DNA from: Burkholderiales bacterium
Lineage (GTDB): Bacteria > Pseudomonadota > Gammaproteobacteria > Burkholderiales > Ga0077523
Assembly: GCA_022843925.1 (NCBI GenBank)
Contig: JALHMS010000016.1
Location: 61,194 to 125,193 of the forward strand
Direction: 5' to 3'
DNA length: 64,000 nucleotides
The translations under genes were made by a program, and so were the position numbers. The number at the start of each line of letters is the position of its first letter. The first letter of the stretch is position 1. The notes beneath the pieces were generated by a model. The model saw only the letters and a list, made by a program, of their open reading frames with translations. It did no database searches and was not told the origin of the DNA. This document shows, one piece after another, positions 26,899 through 35,464 of the stretch.

Positions 26899-27840
26899 AT
26901 GCACATCACACTGCGTCACCTTCGCATCTTCGAAGCGGTTGCCCGTCTCGGTTCGATCTCGCGTGCTGCCGCCGAATTGCATCTGACGCAGCCGGCGGTG
27001 TCGATGCAGATGAAGCAACTCGAAGAGCAGATCGGCCTGCCTCTGGTCGAGCAGATCGGCCGGCGGATCTGCCTGACGGAGGCCGGTCGGATGCTCCACG
27101 TGCATGCCTGTGACATCGCCGATCGCATGGCGCACCTCAACGCCTCGATGGAGCAGTTCCGCGGGCTCGAGCGGGGCCTGCTGCGCCTGGCGGTGGTATC
27201 GACGGCAAACTATTTCCTGCCGGCGTTGATCGCGGAGTTCAACGCGCTCCACCCTGGGGTGCGCATCAGCCTGCAGGTGGGCAACCGGGAGTTCGTGCTG
27301 TCCGCCCTGGCCGAAAGCAGAACCGACCTGGCGATCACCGGCCAGCCTCCCGACGGCGTCGACCTGGTGGCGCAGAACTTCAAGGCCAACCCGCTGGTGG
27401 TCATCGCGTCGCCGCGCCACGCGCTGGCCGGCCGGGCCAGCGTGAGCATGGCCCGTCTGGCCGAGGAGGTTCTGGTCATGCGCGAGCCGGGATCGGGCAC
27501 GCGCGCCGCGGCGGAGCGCCACTTCGCTGCACTGGGGCTTGCGATGCGCGCGGGCTGCGAGTTCGGCACCAACGAGGCGATCAAGCAAGCCGTGCGCGCC
27601 GGTCTGGGCGTTGCGGTCGTGTCTGCGCAGACGATCGAACTCGAACTGAAGACGAACTGCCTCGCCGTGCTGCCCGTCGAAGGCTTTCCGATCATGCGCC
27701 AGTGGTACGTGGTGCACCGGACACAACATCGGCTGTCGGCCGCAGCAGCCACGTTCCGCAACATGCTGCTGGCGCTCGACCCTGCAGGCACGCCCGGGAC
27801 GGCTCAGAAGCGCAGCACCAAGGCACGCGCCGCCCTCTGA
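26899..27840 (+). CDS. LysR-type regulator, CbbR-like
   Basis: The 313-residue protein has an N-terminal winged helix (LRIFEAVARLGSISRAAAEL, LTQPAVSMQMKQLEEQIGLP, RICLTEAGRML) followed by a substrate-binding-type effector domain. The sequence style is that of CbbR, the activator of Calvin-cycle operons, but there are no RubisCO genes here. Lying 242 bp after meh and next to the carbon-fixation cluster, it is the obvious candidate regulator of the 3-HP genes; that is an inference. The gap 26657-26898 holds no gene that I can support. The C terminus carries a short basic tail. Confidence 0.88.
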   Translation: MHITLRHLRIFEAVARLGSISRAAAELHLTQPAVSMQMKQLEEQIGLPLVEQIGRRICLTEAGRMLHVHACDIADRMAHLNASMEQFRGLERGLLRLAVVSTANYFLPALIAEFNALHPGVRISLQVGNREFVLSALAESRTDLAITGQPPDGVDLVAQNFKANPLVVIASPRHALAGRASVSMARLAEEVLVMREPGSGTRAAAERHFAALGLAMRAGCEFGTNEAIKQAVRAGLGVAVVSAQTIELELKTNCLAVLPVEGFPIMRQWYVVHRTQHRLSAAAATFRNMLLALDPAGTPGTAQKRSTKARAAL

Positions 27841-27905
27841 CCCGCTTCCCGTGTCCGGCAGGCCCCATCGATCGAGGATGGAGTCGACACGCGGCAGTCC
27901 AGGGA

Positions 27906-27954
27906 GAATCGGCAAAGCCCACTCCAACGGGTCAATTCTCGGTCGGCGTCGACA
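27906..27954 (+). repeat. Solo right end of the 1337/37550 element
   Basis: These 49 bp match the right terminus of the two full elements almost exactly, from GAATCGGCAAAGCCCACTCC to GGTCGGCGTCGACA, with one change near the tip. No left end is present within 200 bp. It lies in the 292-bp gap between the LysR gene and the efflux operon and is otherwise surrounded by nothing recognisable. Confidence 0.75.
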
Positions 27955-28132
27955 CGAGGGTGCCGCTGGGTGCGAACGCCAATCCACGGCGAAGCCGCAG
28001 GGCACGACGATCACAAAACGTCATGTTGATCGGTCCTCCCGGCGGATCCCGAGCCTTTATAGTGGTTCAGTCCCGGTTCCAGCCGCCGGCCCGCGGGTGA
28101 TCAAAGCGTCTGCGACGCATCGAAGAGGAGTC

Positions 28133-29602
28133 ATGCAGTTCGCGTACGTCAGGCGGTTCTGCGTCGGTCGAACGTCGTTGTCGATCAGCGTTGCACTGGT
28201 CGTGCCTTTCGCACTCGGTGCGTGTTCGTCCGTCGGCCCGGAGTACGAGGCGCCGCCGGTGTCGCTGCAGACCGAGTGGTCCACGCCGGCGGTATCGGGC
28301 CCCGGCGTGGGCACCGATGACGAAACCGACTTCTGGGGCAGCTTCGAAGACCCGGTGCTGATTGAACTGCTGCAGCTCGCTCAGGCCAACAACCTGACCC
28401 TGCACAGCGCAGCGGCGCAAGTGGCGCAGGCCGAGGCCGTGCTGCGCGGAACCCAGGCATCCGTCCGGCCGGCGGTTCAGCTCTCCTCCGGCAGCAACTA
28501 CAGCCAGCCCGATCTGGGGTCGAGGGTTCGGGGCACCAACGAGGGCTCGACCATCCATCAGGCGCTGGGACAGGTGTCCTGGGAGATCGACTTCTGGGGC
28601 CGCCTGAGGCGCGCTGCCGAGGCCGATGCCGCATCCCTGCGCAGCAGCCGTGCGGCGTACCGTGCCGCCAGCGTCTCGATCAAGGCTAGCGTGGCCGCCA
28701 CCTACTGCAACGTGCGGCTGTACGAGGAGCGCCTGGCCGTCGCGCAAGCCAATCTGGATCAGCAGCAGGAGAGCCTGCGGATTGCCGAGGCACGCTTCCG
28801 CCTGGGGGCTGTTTCCGAGCTGGACTACCGCCAGGCGCAGACACAGCATGCACAGACCAAGGCGCAGTTGCCCGCGATCCGGCAATCGCTGGCGACCTCT
28901 CAGCACGCCTTGAGCGTGCTGCTGGGATCTCCGCCGGATGTATTCGCGCGCGAGCATCCGATGACTCAGGCGCTGCCCAGTGCACCAAAGGCCGCCGCGG
29001 CAGGCATGCCGAAAGACCTGCTCAGGCGCCGCCCCGACGTGACGCAGGCGGAGTCGGTGGCCATGTCGCAGTCGGCGCGCATTGGTCAGGCCGAAGCGGC
29101 CCTGTACCCGACGTTCACACTCGGCGGTTCCTTCGGGTTCTCGGCCACCGATAGCGTCTCGGATCTGTTCCGCTGGGACAACCGATCCCTCTCGGCGGGG
29201 CTCGGGCTGGTGCTGCCGCTGTTCGACCGCGAGCGAATCAGGGCGCAGGTCCAGGTTCAGGACAGCCTCTTCGAACAGGCCGTGCTGGCCTACCAGAACC
29301 AGGTGCTGAAGGCTCAGCAGGAGGTCGAGGACGCGATGAGTGCGATCATGGAATACACGGAGCAGGTGGCGCAGTTGCGCGCAGCGGAGACCGCGGCATC
29401 GAGAAGCGCCGAACTGGCCGGCACCCGATACCGGTCGGGCCAGACCGACTACACCACCGTGGCCAGCGCCGAGCAGGCCCGGCTCCAGACCTCCGATGCC
29501 TTGGTGCAGGCACAGGGTGCGCTGCTTCAGGCCCATATCAGCGCGTGGCGCGCGCTGGGCGGCCTGGAGCGGGAATCCTACGGCAGGGGAGATCAGCCTT
29601 GA
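28133..29602 (+). CDS. RND efflux outer-membrane factor (NodT/OprM-type lipoprotein)
   Basis: The 489-residue protein starts at ATG 28133, immediately after GAGGAG. It has a lipoprotein signal sequence with lipobox LGAC and the first motif of the family, SVGPEYEAPPV. Two OEP repeats follow, with the hallmark RFRLGAVSELDYRQAQT in the first and YRSGQTDYTTVASAEQARL in the second, and RRRPDVTQAE between them. It forms the trimeric outer-membrane channel of a tripartite exporter. The stop overlaps the TTG start of the adaptor gene. The substrate is unknown. Confidence 0.93.
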   Translation: MQFAYVRRFCVGRTSLSISVALVVPFALGACSSVGPEYEAPPVSLQTEWSTPAVSGPGVGTDDETDFWGSFEDPVLIELLQLAQANNLTLHSAAAQVAQAEAVLRGTQASVRPAVQLSSGSNYSQPDLGSRVRGTNEGSTIHQALGQVSWEIDFWGRLRRAAEADAASLRSSRAAYRAASVSIKASVAATYCNVRLYEERLAVAQANLDQQQESLRIAEARFRLGAVSELDYRQAQTQHAQTKAQLPAIRQSLATSQHALSVLLGSPPDVFAREHPMTQALPSAPKAAAAGMPKDLLRRRPDVTQAESVAMSQSARIGQAEAALYPTFTLGGSFGFSATDSVSDLFRWDNRSLSAGLGLVLPLFDRERIRAQVQVQDSLFEQAVLAYQNQVLKAQQEVEDAMSAIMEYTEQVAQLRAAETAASRSAELAGTRYRSGQTDYTTVASAEQARLQTSDALVQAQGALLQAHISAWRALGGLERESYGRGDQP

Positions 29603-30741
29603 TCCAACCAGCCTCTTTCCATCCAGCGGGCCGCGTGCCGGAGACGCTGGCCTGCCTGCTTGTCCTTGTGCTGGTGTCCGGATGCGGAAAGCAGAACTCG
29701 ACACCGACGGCGTCGAAGGCGCCGATCGCCGGCCTCACCGTCCAGGCAGTGGCACCCAGCCGCATCCAGGACGTCATCGAACTCGACGGCAGCGTCGCGC
29801 CAAGCCAGCGCGCAGACCTGATGGCGCGCGTCGCCGGTGCCCTGAAGGAGATCCACTACCGCGATGGCGAATTCGTGCGCCGCGGCCGATTGCTGTTCTC
29901 GATCGAGCCGGACACCTACGAGCAGCAGGTCAAGCTGAACGAGGCTCGCCTGGCCCAGACCCGCAGCGACTTCGACCGCCAGACGCAGCTGCTGCGGGAG
30001 CGGGCCACCTCCCAATCCAGTGTGGATGCCGCGCTGGCCAATCTGCAGCAGGCGGAGGCCAACCTCGCGCTCGCCAAGATCAGCCTCAGCTACACCCAGA
30101 TTCGCGCACCTTTCGACGGCGTCGTCGGCCGTCATCAGGTGGATGTCGGCGCCTACGTGGGTGCGTCGCCCGGCGGCACCCTGCTCGCGACCATCCAGAA
30201 GCTGTCGCCAGCCTACGTCAATGCGGCCGTCGGCGAACACGACGTGCTGCGCCTGCGCGAACGGGTGGCCGCCAGGGGTCGAGACGGCCAGGCCGTCGTG
30301 GAGCGGATCCCCGTGCAAGCCACGCTTCAGAGCGAGGATCAGACCCCCGAGCATGGCGAGCTCGACTTCATCGACCGGCAGGTCTTGCCGAGCACCGGCA
30401 CGCTGGCCGTGCGAGGCCGGTTCGCCAACCACGACGGGCGCCTGCTGCCTGGGTACTACGCCAGGCTGTCGATCGACCTGGGGCAGCCACGTGAGGCCCT
30501 GTTGGTGCCGCGGGCCGCGATCCTGAACGACCAGCAGGGTGACTTCGTCTACGTCGCCGAAGGCGACCTGGCCCGGCGACGAGGCGTTCGGACGCGGGCC
30601 GCGCGTGGCGAGTTCAAGGAAGTCCTGAGCGGATTGAAGGCGGGCGAACTTCTGATCGTCGGCGGCACCACCAAGGTGGGCGACGGCGATAGGGTTCAGG
30701 CGCAGCCCGCGGCCGCTGCTTCAACCTCCACCGCTCGATGA
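29599..30741 (+). CDS. RND efflux periplasmic adaptor (membrane fusion protein)
   Basis: About 380 residues from TTG 29599, which overlaps the preceding stop (TTGA) and has GGGGAG upstream; GTG 29635 is an alternative. A hydrophobic N terminus ends in lipobox SGC. The protein then shows the lipoyl/barrel-sandwich hybrid (ADLMARVAGALKEIHYRDGEFVRRG), an alpha-hairpin coiled coil, IRAPFDGVVGRHQVDVGAYV and a beta-barrel ending LLVPRAAILNDQQGDFVYV. It bridges the inner-membrane pump and the outer-membrane channel. The stop overlaps the pump start (ATGA), so all three genes are translationally coupled. Confidence 0.93.
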   Translation: MIQPASFHPAGRVPETLACLLVLVLVSGCGKQNSTPTASKAPIAGLTVQAVAPSRIQDVIELDGSVAPSQRADLMARVAGALKEIHYRDGEFVRRGRLLFSIEPDTYEQQVKLNEARLAQTRSDFDRQTQLLRERATSQSSVDAALANLQQAEANLALAKISLSYTQIRAPFDGVVGRHQVDVGAYVGASPGGTLLATIQKLSPAYVNAAVGEHDVLRLRERVAARGRDGQAVVERIPVQATLQSEDQTPEHGELDFIDRQVLPSTGTLAVRGRFANHDGRLLPGYYARLSIDLGQPREALLVPRAAILNDQQGDFVYVAEGDLARRRGVRTRAARGEFKEVLSGLKAGELLIVGGTTKVGDGDRVQAQPAAAASTSTAR

Positions 30742-33700
30742 TCGCGCGCTACTTCATCGAGCGGCCGGTCCTGGCCAATGTCATCGCGCTGCTGACCTTG
30801 CTGATCGGGGCCGTGTCCGTGCTCGGCCTGCCCGTGGCGCAGTATCCGCAGCTCACGCCGCCCACCATCCTGGTGACGGCCAACTACCCCGGGGCCAATG
30901 CCCGCACCGTCAAGGACGTGGTGGCGCGGGCCATCGAACAGCAGGTCAACGGCGTCGAAGGCATGCTCTACATGCAGTCCGTCGCGTCGAATGATGGACG
31001 CTATGCGCTGACGGTAAGCTTCGCCGTGGGCACCGACGCGGACCAGGCCCAGGTCGCCGTGCAGAACCGCGTGTCCAGCGCGCTGCCTTCGCTGCCCAGC
31101 GCCGTGCAGCAGCAGGGCGTGGTGACGCGCAAGCGCTCGACCGCGATCCTGCAGATCGTCACGCTCTCCTCGGACGATCCCTCGCACGACGCCCTGTTCC
31201 TGAGCAACTTCGCCAACCTGCGGCTGCGCGAAAGCCTGGCACGTCTGCCCGGCGTCGCCGACGTCAACGTGTTCGGCGTCGGCGCGTACAGCATGCGCAT
31301 CTGGCTCGACGCCGCGCAGATGAAGCAGCGTGGCCTCAACCCCTCGGCCGTGATCGCGGTGGTGGGCAAGCAGACGCAGCGCATCAGCGCCGGCCAGCTT
31401 GGCATGCCGCCGGCACCGCCAGGGCAGCAGCAGCAGCTGAGCATCGTGGTGGACGGGCCTCTCGAGGACCCGGAGGACTTTGGCAACCTCGTGATCGCCA
31501 CCGGCGACAACGGCGCCGTGACCCGGCTGCGCGACGTGGCGCGCATCGAGCTCGGCAGCCAGAACTACAACCAGACCTTCACCTTCGACGGCCGATCGGC
31601 CGGCGGCATCGCCATCTACCAGCTGCCGGACGCGAACGCGTTGGATGCGGCCGATGCCGTGCGCGCGGAACTCCAGCGGCTGTCGGTCGGCTTCCCGAAG
31701 GGTCTGCGCTACGACGTGCCGCTGGACACCACCGTCTTCGTGCGCGCCTCGATCCATGAGGTCTACAAGACCTTGATCGAAGCCGGCGTGCTGGTCCTGC
31801 TGGTGATCATCGTGTTCCTGCAGGACTGGCGCGCCACCCTGGTGCCGGCCACGACCGTGCCGATCACCGTCATCGGCGCGTTCGCGGCGATGGCCGCGCT
31901 GGGCTTCTCCATCAACCTGCTGACCCTGTTCGCGATCGTGCTGTGCATCGGCATCGTGGTCGACGACGCGATCGTGGTCGTCGAAGGCGTGGCGCAGAAG
32001 ATGGAAGAAGGCATGCCGGCGCGCGAGTCCGCCATCGCCGCGATGAACGAGCTGCTCGGGCCCATCATCGGCGTGACCCTGGTCCTGACCGCGGTGTTCC
32101 TGCCGGCGGCCTTCATCCCGGGCATCACCGGAGAGATGTACAAGCAGTTCGCGCTGGTCATCGCCGCGACGGCGGTGATCTCGGGGATCAACGCCGTCAC
32201 GCTCAAGCCCGCACAGTCGGCGCAGTACCTTCGGCCGCACGATCCCCAGCGCCCACCGGGCCGGTTTGCGCGGGCCTTCAACGCGGTCTATCTGCCGATG
32301 GAGCGCGGTTACCTGCGCCTCATCACGGTCTTGCTGCGCCACCGGTGGCTGAGCGCCGCCGTGGGCATGCTGCTGATCGGCCTGTCGGCCTGGGGCTTCG
32401 CGAAGATCCCCACGGGCTTCATTCCGACCGAAGACCAGGGCTTCGTGATGGTTGCGCTGCAGCTACCCGATGCAGCGTCGCTGCAGCGAACCGACCGCGC
32501 GGCCCAGGAACTGGTGCAAGCCGGTCTGCGGGTGCCGGGTGTAAAGCACGCCATCGCGGTCGGGGGCGTGTCCCCGCTGGACAGCAATGCGCCGCTGTCG
32601 AGCGCCGCGCTCGTGTACTTCGTGCTGCACGACTGGGCCGAGCGCGGCAAGGCCGGTGAGCAGGACCTGCGGACCATCTACGGGAGGCTCGGGAAGGAAC
32701 TCGCCCGCTTGCCCGACGCCACCGGGCTCGTGCTGGTGCCGCCGCCGATCAACGGCCTCGGCCTGTCCGGGGGCTTCCAGATGCAGCTCGTCTTGAACGA
32801 CGGCAGCGGGGACGACGAGAAGCTCGCCGCGGCGGCCAACGCCATGATGGCTGCGGCATCGGCCGATCCGCGCATCGAGCGCGTGTTCACGCCTCTTCGC
32901 ATCGCCGTGCCGCAGCTGAAGCTGGACCTCAACCGCGCCCGGGCCGAAGCGCTCGGCGTGTCGGTGGGCGACGCCTACGACGCGATGCAGAGCTACCTGG
33001 GTGCCGCCTACGTCAACCAGTTCTCCAAGTTCGGCCAGAACTACACGATCTTCGTCCAGGCCGATCCGAGCTCGAGGCTCGACCGCGACGCGATCGGCCG
33101 CCTGACCGTGCGCTCGCGCGGCGGCAACATGGTGCCGCTGTCGGCCTTCGCGCGCTTCAGCGAGGTTCGCGGTCCCGCCGTCGTCGCGCAATACAACCTG
33201 ATGCCGACCGCGGCGATCGTCGGCGCCGCGGCCACGGGCTACAGCTCCGGCGAGGCGCTGGCGCTGATGGAAGACCTGGCCGCACGTACCTTGCCCCCGG
33301 GGGTGTCCTATGAGTGGACCGCCATGTCCTACCAGGAACGGCTCGTGGGCAATAGCGTCGTGCTTGTGTTCGGCCTCGCCGTGCTCCTGGTGTACCTGGT
33401 TCTGGCGGGACAATACGAGTCGTGGTGGACGCCGGTGCCGGTGCTGCTCTCGGTGCCCTTGTCGCTGGTGGGCACGGTGGCGGCACTGACCGCGGTGGGC
33501 CTGCCCAACAACATCTACGTGCAGATCGGTCTGGTGCTGCTCATCGCGCTGTCGGCGAAGAACGCGATCCTCATCGTCGAGGTGGCGCACGAGTTGCACC
33601 AGAAGGGCATGGGCGTCGTCGAGGCCGCGCTCGAGGGGTCCCGGCGGCGCTTCCGGCCGATCCTGATGACCTCGTTCTCGTTCATCCTGGGTGTCGTGCC

Positions 33701-33884
33701 GCTCATCACCAGCAGCGGCGCGGGCGCGGCGGCCCGCAAGTCGATCGGGCTCACGGTCTTCTCCGGCATGCTGGCTTCGACCCTGCTGGCCGTGGCGCTG
33801 GTGCCCGTGTTCTTCCTGATCGTCGAGCAGTGGGCAGGTCGAAAGTCGAACCCGACAACCCCCTGTGAGCACACCACGACATGA
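30738..33884 (+). CDS. RND multidrug efflux transporter, HAE-1 family (AcrB/MexB-like)
   Basis: The 1048-residue length and sequence are those of hydrophobe/amphiphile RND pumps. The N-terminal MIARYFIERPVLANVIALL forms TM1. The TM4 sequence carries the proton-relay pair in GIVVDDAIVVVEG, the second half contains LVYLVLAGQYESWW, and LSAKNAILIVE marks TM10. Two large periplasmic loops are present. It takes up substrates from the periplasm and exports them by proton antiport. It overlaps the adaptor by four bases and the following lipoprotein gene by four bases. No regulator gene of the TetR or MarR type is adjacent, but a two-component system lies 1.6 kb downstream. Confidence 0.95.
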   Translation: MIARYFIERPVLANVIALLTLLIGAVSVLGLPVAQYPQLTPPTILVTANYPGANARTVKDVVARAIEQQVNGVEGMLYMQSVASNDGRYALTVSFAVGTDADQAQVAVQNRVSSALPSLPSAVQQQGVVTRKRSTAILQIVTLSSDDPSHDALFLSNFANLRLRESLARLPGVADVNVFGVGAYSMRIWLDAAQMKQRGLNPSAVIAVVGKQTQRISAGQLGMPPAPPGQQQQLSIVVDGPLEDPEDFGNLVIATGDNGAVTRLRDVARIELGSQNYNQTFTFDGRSAGGIAIYQLPDANALDAADAVRAELQRLSVGFPKGLRYDVPLDTTVFVRASIHEVYKTLIEAGVLVLLVIIVFLQDWRATLVPATTVPITVIGAFAAMAALGFSINLLTLFAIVLCIGIVVDDAIVVVEGVAQKMEEGMPARESAIAAMNELLGPIIGVTLVLTAVFLPAAFIPGITGEMYKQFALVIAATAVISGINAVTLKPAQSAQYLRPHDPQRPPGRFARAFNAVYLPMERGYLRLITVLLRHRWLSAAVGMLLIGLSAWGFAKIPTGFIPTEDQGFVMVALQLPDAASLQRTDRAAQELVQAGLRVPGVKHAIAVGGVSPLDSNAPLSSAALVYFVLHDWAERGKAGEQDLRTIYGRLGKELARLPDATGLVLVPPPINGLGLSGGFQMQLVLNDGSGDDEKLAAAANAMMAAASADPRIERVFTPLRIAVPQLKLDLNRARAEALGVSVGDAYDAMQSYLGAAYVNQFSKFGQNYTIFVQADPSSRLDRDAIGRLTVRSRGGNMVPLSAFARFSEVRGPAVVAQYNLMPTAAIVGAAATGYSSGEALALMEDLAARTLPPGVSYEWTAMSYQERLVGNSVVLVFGLAVLLVYLVLAGQYESWWTPVPVLLSVPLSLVGTVAALTAVGLPNNIYVQIGLVLLIALSAKNAILIVEVAHELHQKGMGVVEAALEGSRRRFRPILMTSFSFILGVVPLITSSGAGAAARKSIGLTVFSGMLASTLLAVALVPVFFLIVEQWAGRKSNPTTPCEHTTT

Positions 33885-34564
33885 AGCTCTCCTCATGCTT
33901 CGAATCCCTCGTTGCGCTTCTTTGCTCGGCGGTGCTCATGGGCTGCCAAAGTGCCCCCTCGACAACCTCAGCGGCCGGCGGGTCGGGCTTTCTCGTGGAC
34001 TACTCGCGGCTTGCGAAAGCGGGTTCGCTGCGCGACCGCTATCTGAACTACACCGACCCGGCCATATCGACCCGGAAGATTCGGTCCGTGTACCTTCCTG
34101 CGGTCACGCGCCACCCGGCCAACGCGCGCTTCGAAGGTGTCGACGAAGCCGTGGTCGACGAACTGGTCGCGTTCGCCAACGAGCAGCTTCGAGTTCAGTT
34201 GAGCTCAAAGCTGAAGCTGACCGACGCCCCCGACTTGGCTGACGCAACAGTGCAGGTGGCCATGACCTACGTCGGATCCCAACCCGCAGGAAAGACGATC
34301 CTGGACGTGATTCCGCTGCGCCTGGTCACGAATCCGATCAAGGACGCAGTGCTGGGCAAGTCGCTCGATTCGGCAACAACGATGGAGGTTCGCGTCACGC
34401 CGACCAACTCTAGCCGGCCGCTGCGCGAGTCGCTGTACCAGCTCGCCGGCACCGACATCGGCCGGGCCGGCGACGCGAAGACCCGAATCGATGCCGGCTC
34501 GCTCAAGCCGGCCATCGAACGATGGGCGCGCGCCTGCGCCGAGCACATCGTCAACCCGCCCTGA
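33881..34564 (+). CDS. DUF3313-type lipoprotein
   Basis: The 227-residue protein has a signal peptide and lipobox LMGC, then a Ser/Thr/Gly-rich linker and a compact domain containing FLVDYSRLAKAG and YLNYTDPAI. These are typical of DUF3313 lipoproteins, whose function is unknown. The ATG overlaps the pump stop codon (ATGA), so it is the fourth cistron of the efflux operon and probably an accessory envelope protein. The C terminus ends RWARACAEHIVNPP. Confidence 0.8.
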   Translation: MKLSSCFESLVALLCSAVLMGCQSAPSTTSAAGGSGFLVDYSRLAKAGSLRDRYLNYTDPAISTRKIRSVYLPAVTRHPANARFEGVDEAVVDELVAFANEQLRVQLSSKLKLTDAPDLADATVQVAMTYVGSQPAGKTILDVIPLRLVTNPIKDAVLGKSLDSATTMEVRVTPTNSSRPLRESLYQLAGTDIGRAGDAKTRIDAGSLKPAIERWARACAEHIVNPP

Positions 34565-34608
34565 ACAGATCCGGGGCTACGTTTCCCTCGCAACTGCAAT
34601 CTCTACGA

Positions 34609-34905
34609 ATGGAGCAGCCCACCATTAGCCCCACCACCAAGTGCTTCATGCTCGCCGCATTGGCCATAGCCGCCTTTGCAGCCGCAGTTCCTGCGACAGC
34701 TCAGACTCGTAAGCCTGATGCGGACAAGCTGGCCAAGCACTTCGCGGCTGCCGACAAGGACGGCGACGGCAAGCTGACCTTGCAGGAGGCCAAGGCCGGA
34801 TTGCCGCGTGTGGCGAGGAACTTCGACAAGATCGACAAAGACAAGAAGGGCTACGTCACGATCGAGGATATCAAGGCCGCGATGGCCTCGAGACCCTCTC
34901 GCTGA
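34609..34905 (+). CDS. Exported EF-hand protein 1
   Basis: The 98-residue protein has a signal peptide (AALAIAAFAAAVPATAQ) and two EF-hand loops. DKDGDGKLTLQE is a full calcium-binding consensus; DKDKKGYVTIED is a weaker second loop. It is probably a small periplasmic calcium-binding protein. It lies 44 bp after the DUF3313 gene and is followed by a close paralogue at 35212. Role unknown. Confidence 0.8.
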   Translation: MEQPTISPTTKCFMLAALAIAAFAAAVPATAQTRKPDADKLAKHFAAADKDGDGKLTLQEAKAGLPRVARNFDKIDKDKKGYVTIEDIKAAMASRPSR

Positions 34906-35211
34906 CGAAGTTCAGGCTTGGACGAGCCAAGGCCGCGTCGATGAAGAACGCTGCAGAAGCCGCGGCCGAGCCCCGGCGCGCGCGGCGGAAGCCATCGGGC
35001 TCAGCGCCTGGACTTCGTCCGGCTCGGGCAGCTGGAGCGGGACCGTCAGGCGCGCCTCGGTGGCTCACAGCGACAGCGGAAGTCCGACCGCTTAAGCGGG
35101 CCCCACAACGGCGCCCACAGGCGCAGCCAACCATTCTCCAACCCACGCCCAGCGGAGCGACTATCGAAGAACCGGATCCTGAAAGCCCTGACCCTCACCG
35201 CCCTGCCCCCC

Positions 35212-35442
35212 GTGTTCACGGCGGGTGCTCCAGCCAGCGCGCAGATCCGGAAGCCAGATCCCGAGGAGTTGGCCCAGCGCTTCGCGGCGGCCGACAAGAA
35301 CGGTGATGGACGGCTGACCCTCGAAGAGGCCAAGGCCGGCATGCCCCGCCCGGCCAAGAACTTCGCCACGATCGACAAGGACAGGAAAGGCTATGTCACG
35401 CTCGATGAAATCAAGGCCGCCATAGCCGAACGGTGCTCTTGA
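35212..35442 (+). CDS. Exported EF-hand protein 2 (start codon uncertain)
   Basis: This is a paralogue of the previous protein: PDPEELAQRFAAADKNGDGRLTLEEAKAGMPRPAKNF is nearly the same sequence, with loops DKNGDGRLTLEE and DKDRKGYVTLDE. The signal-peptide-like sequence LKALTLTALPPVFTAGAPASAQ begins upstream of the only usual start (GTG 35212), at a CTG codon at 35179, and no ATG is in frame. The gene may use CTG, or may have lost its start codon after duplication. The ~270 bp before it (34906-35178) contain no gene that I can support. Confidence 0.6.
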   Translation: MFTAGAPASAQIRKPDPEELAQRFAAADKNGDGRLTLEEAKAGMPRPAKNFATIDKDRKGYVTLDEIKAAIAERCS

Positions 35443-35464
35443 CGCCAGCCGCGAGCGAGCGGAC

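Noticed and set aside
26899..27840. Presence of a Calvin-cycle operon suggested by the CbbR-like gene
   Set aside because: No RubisCO, phosphoribulokinase or other cbb gene is found on either strand in the window.
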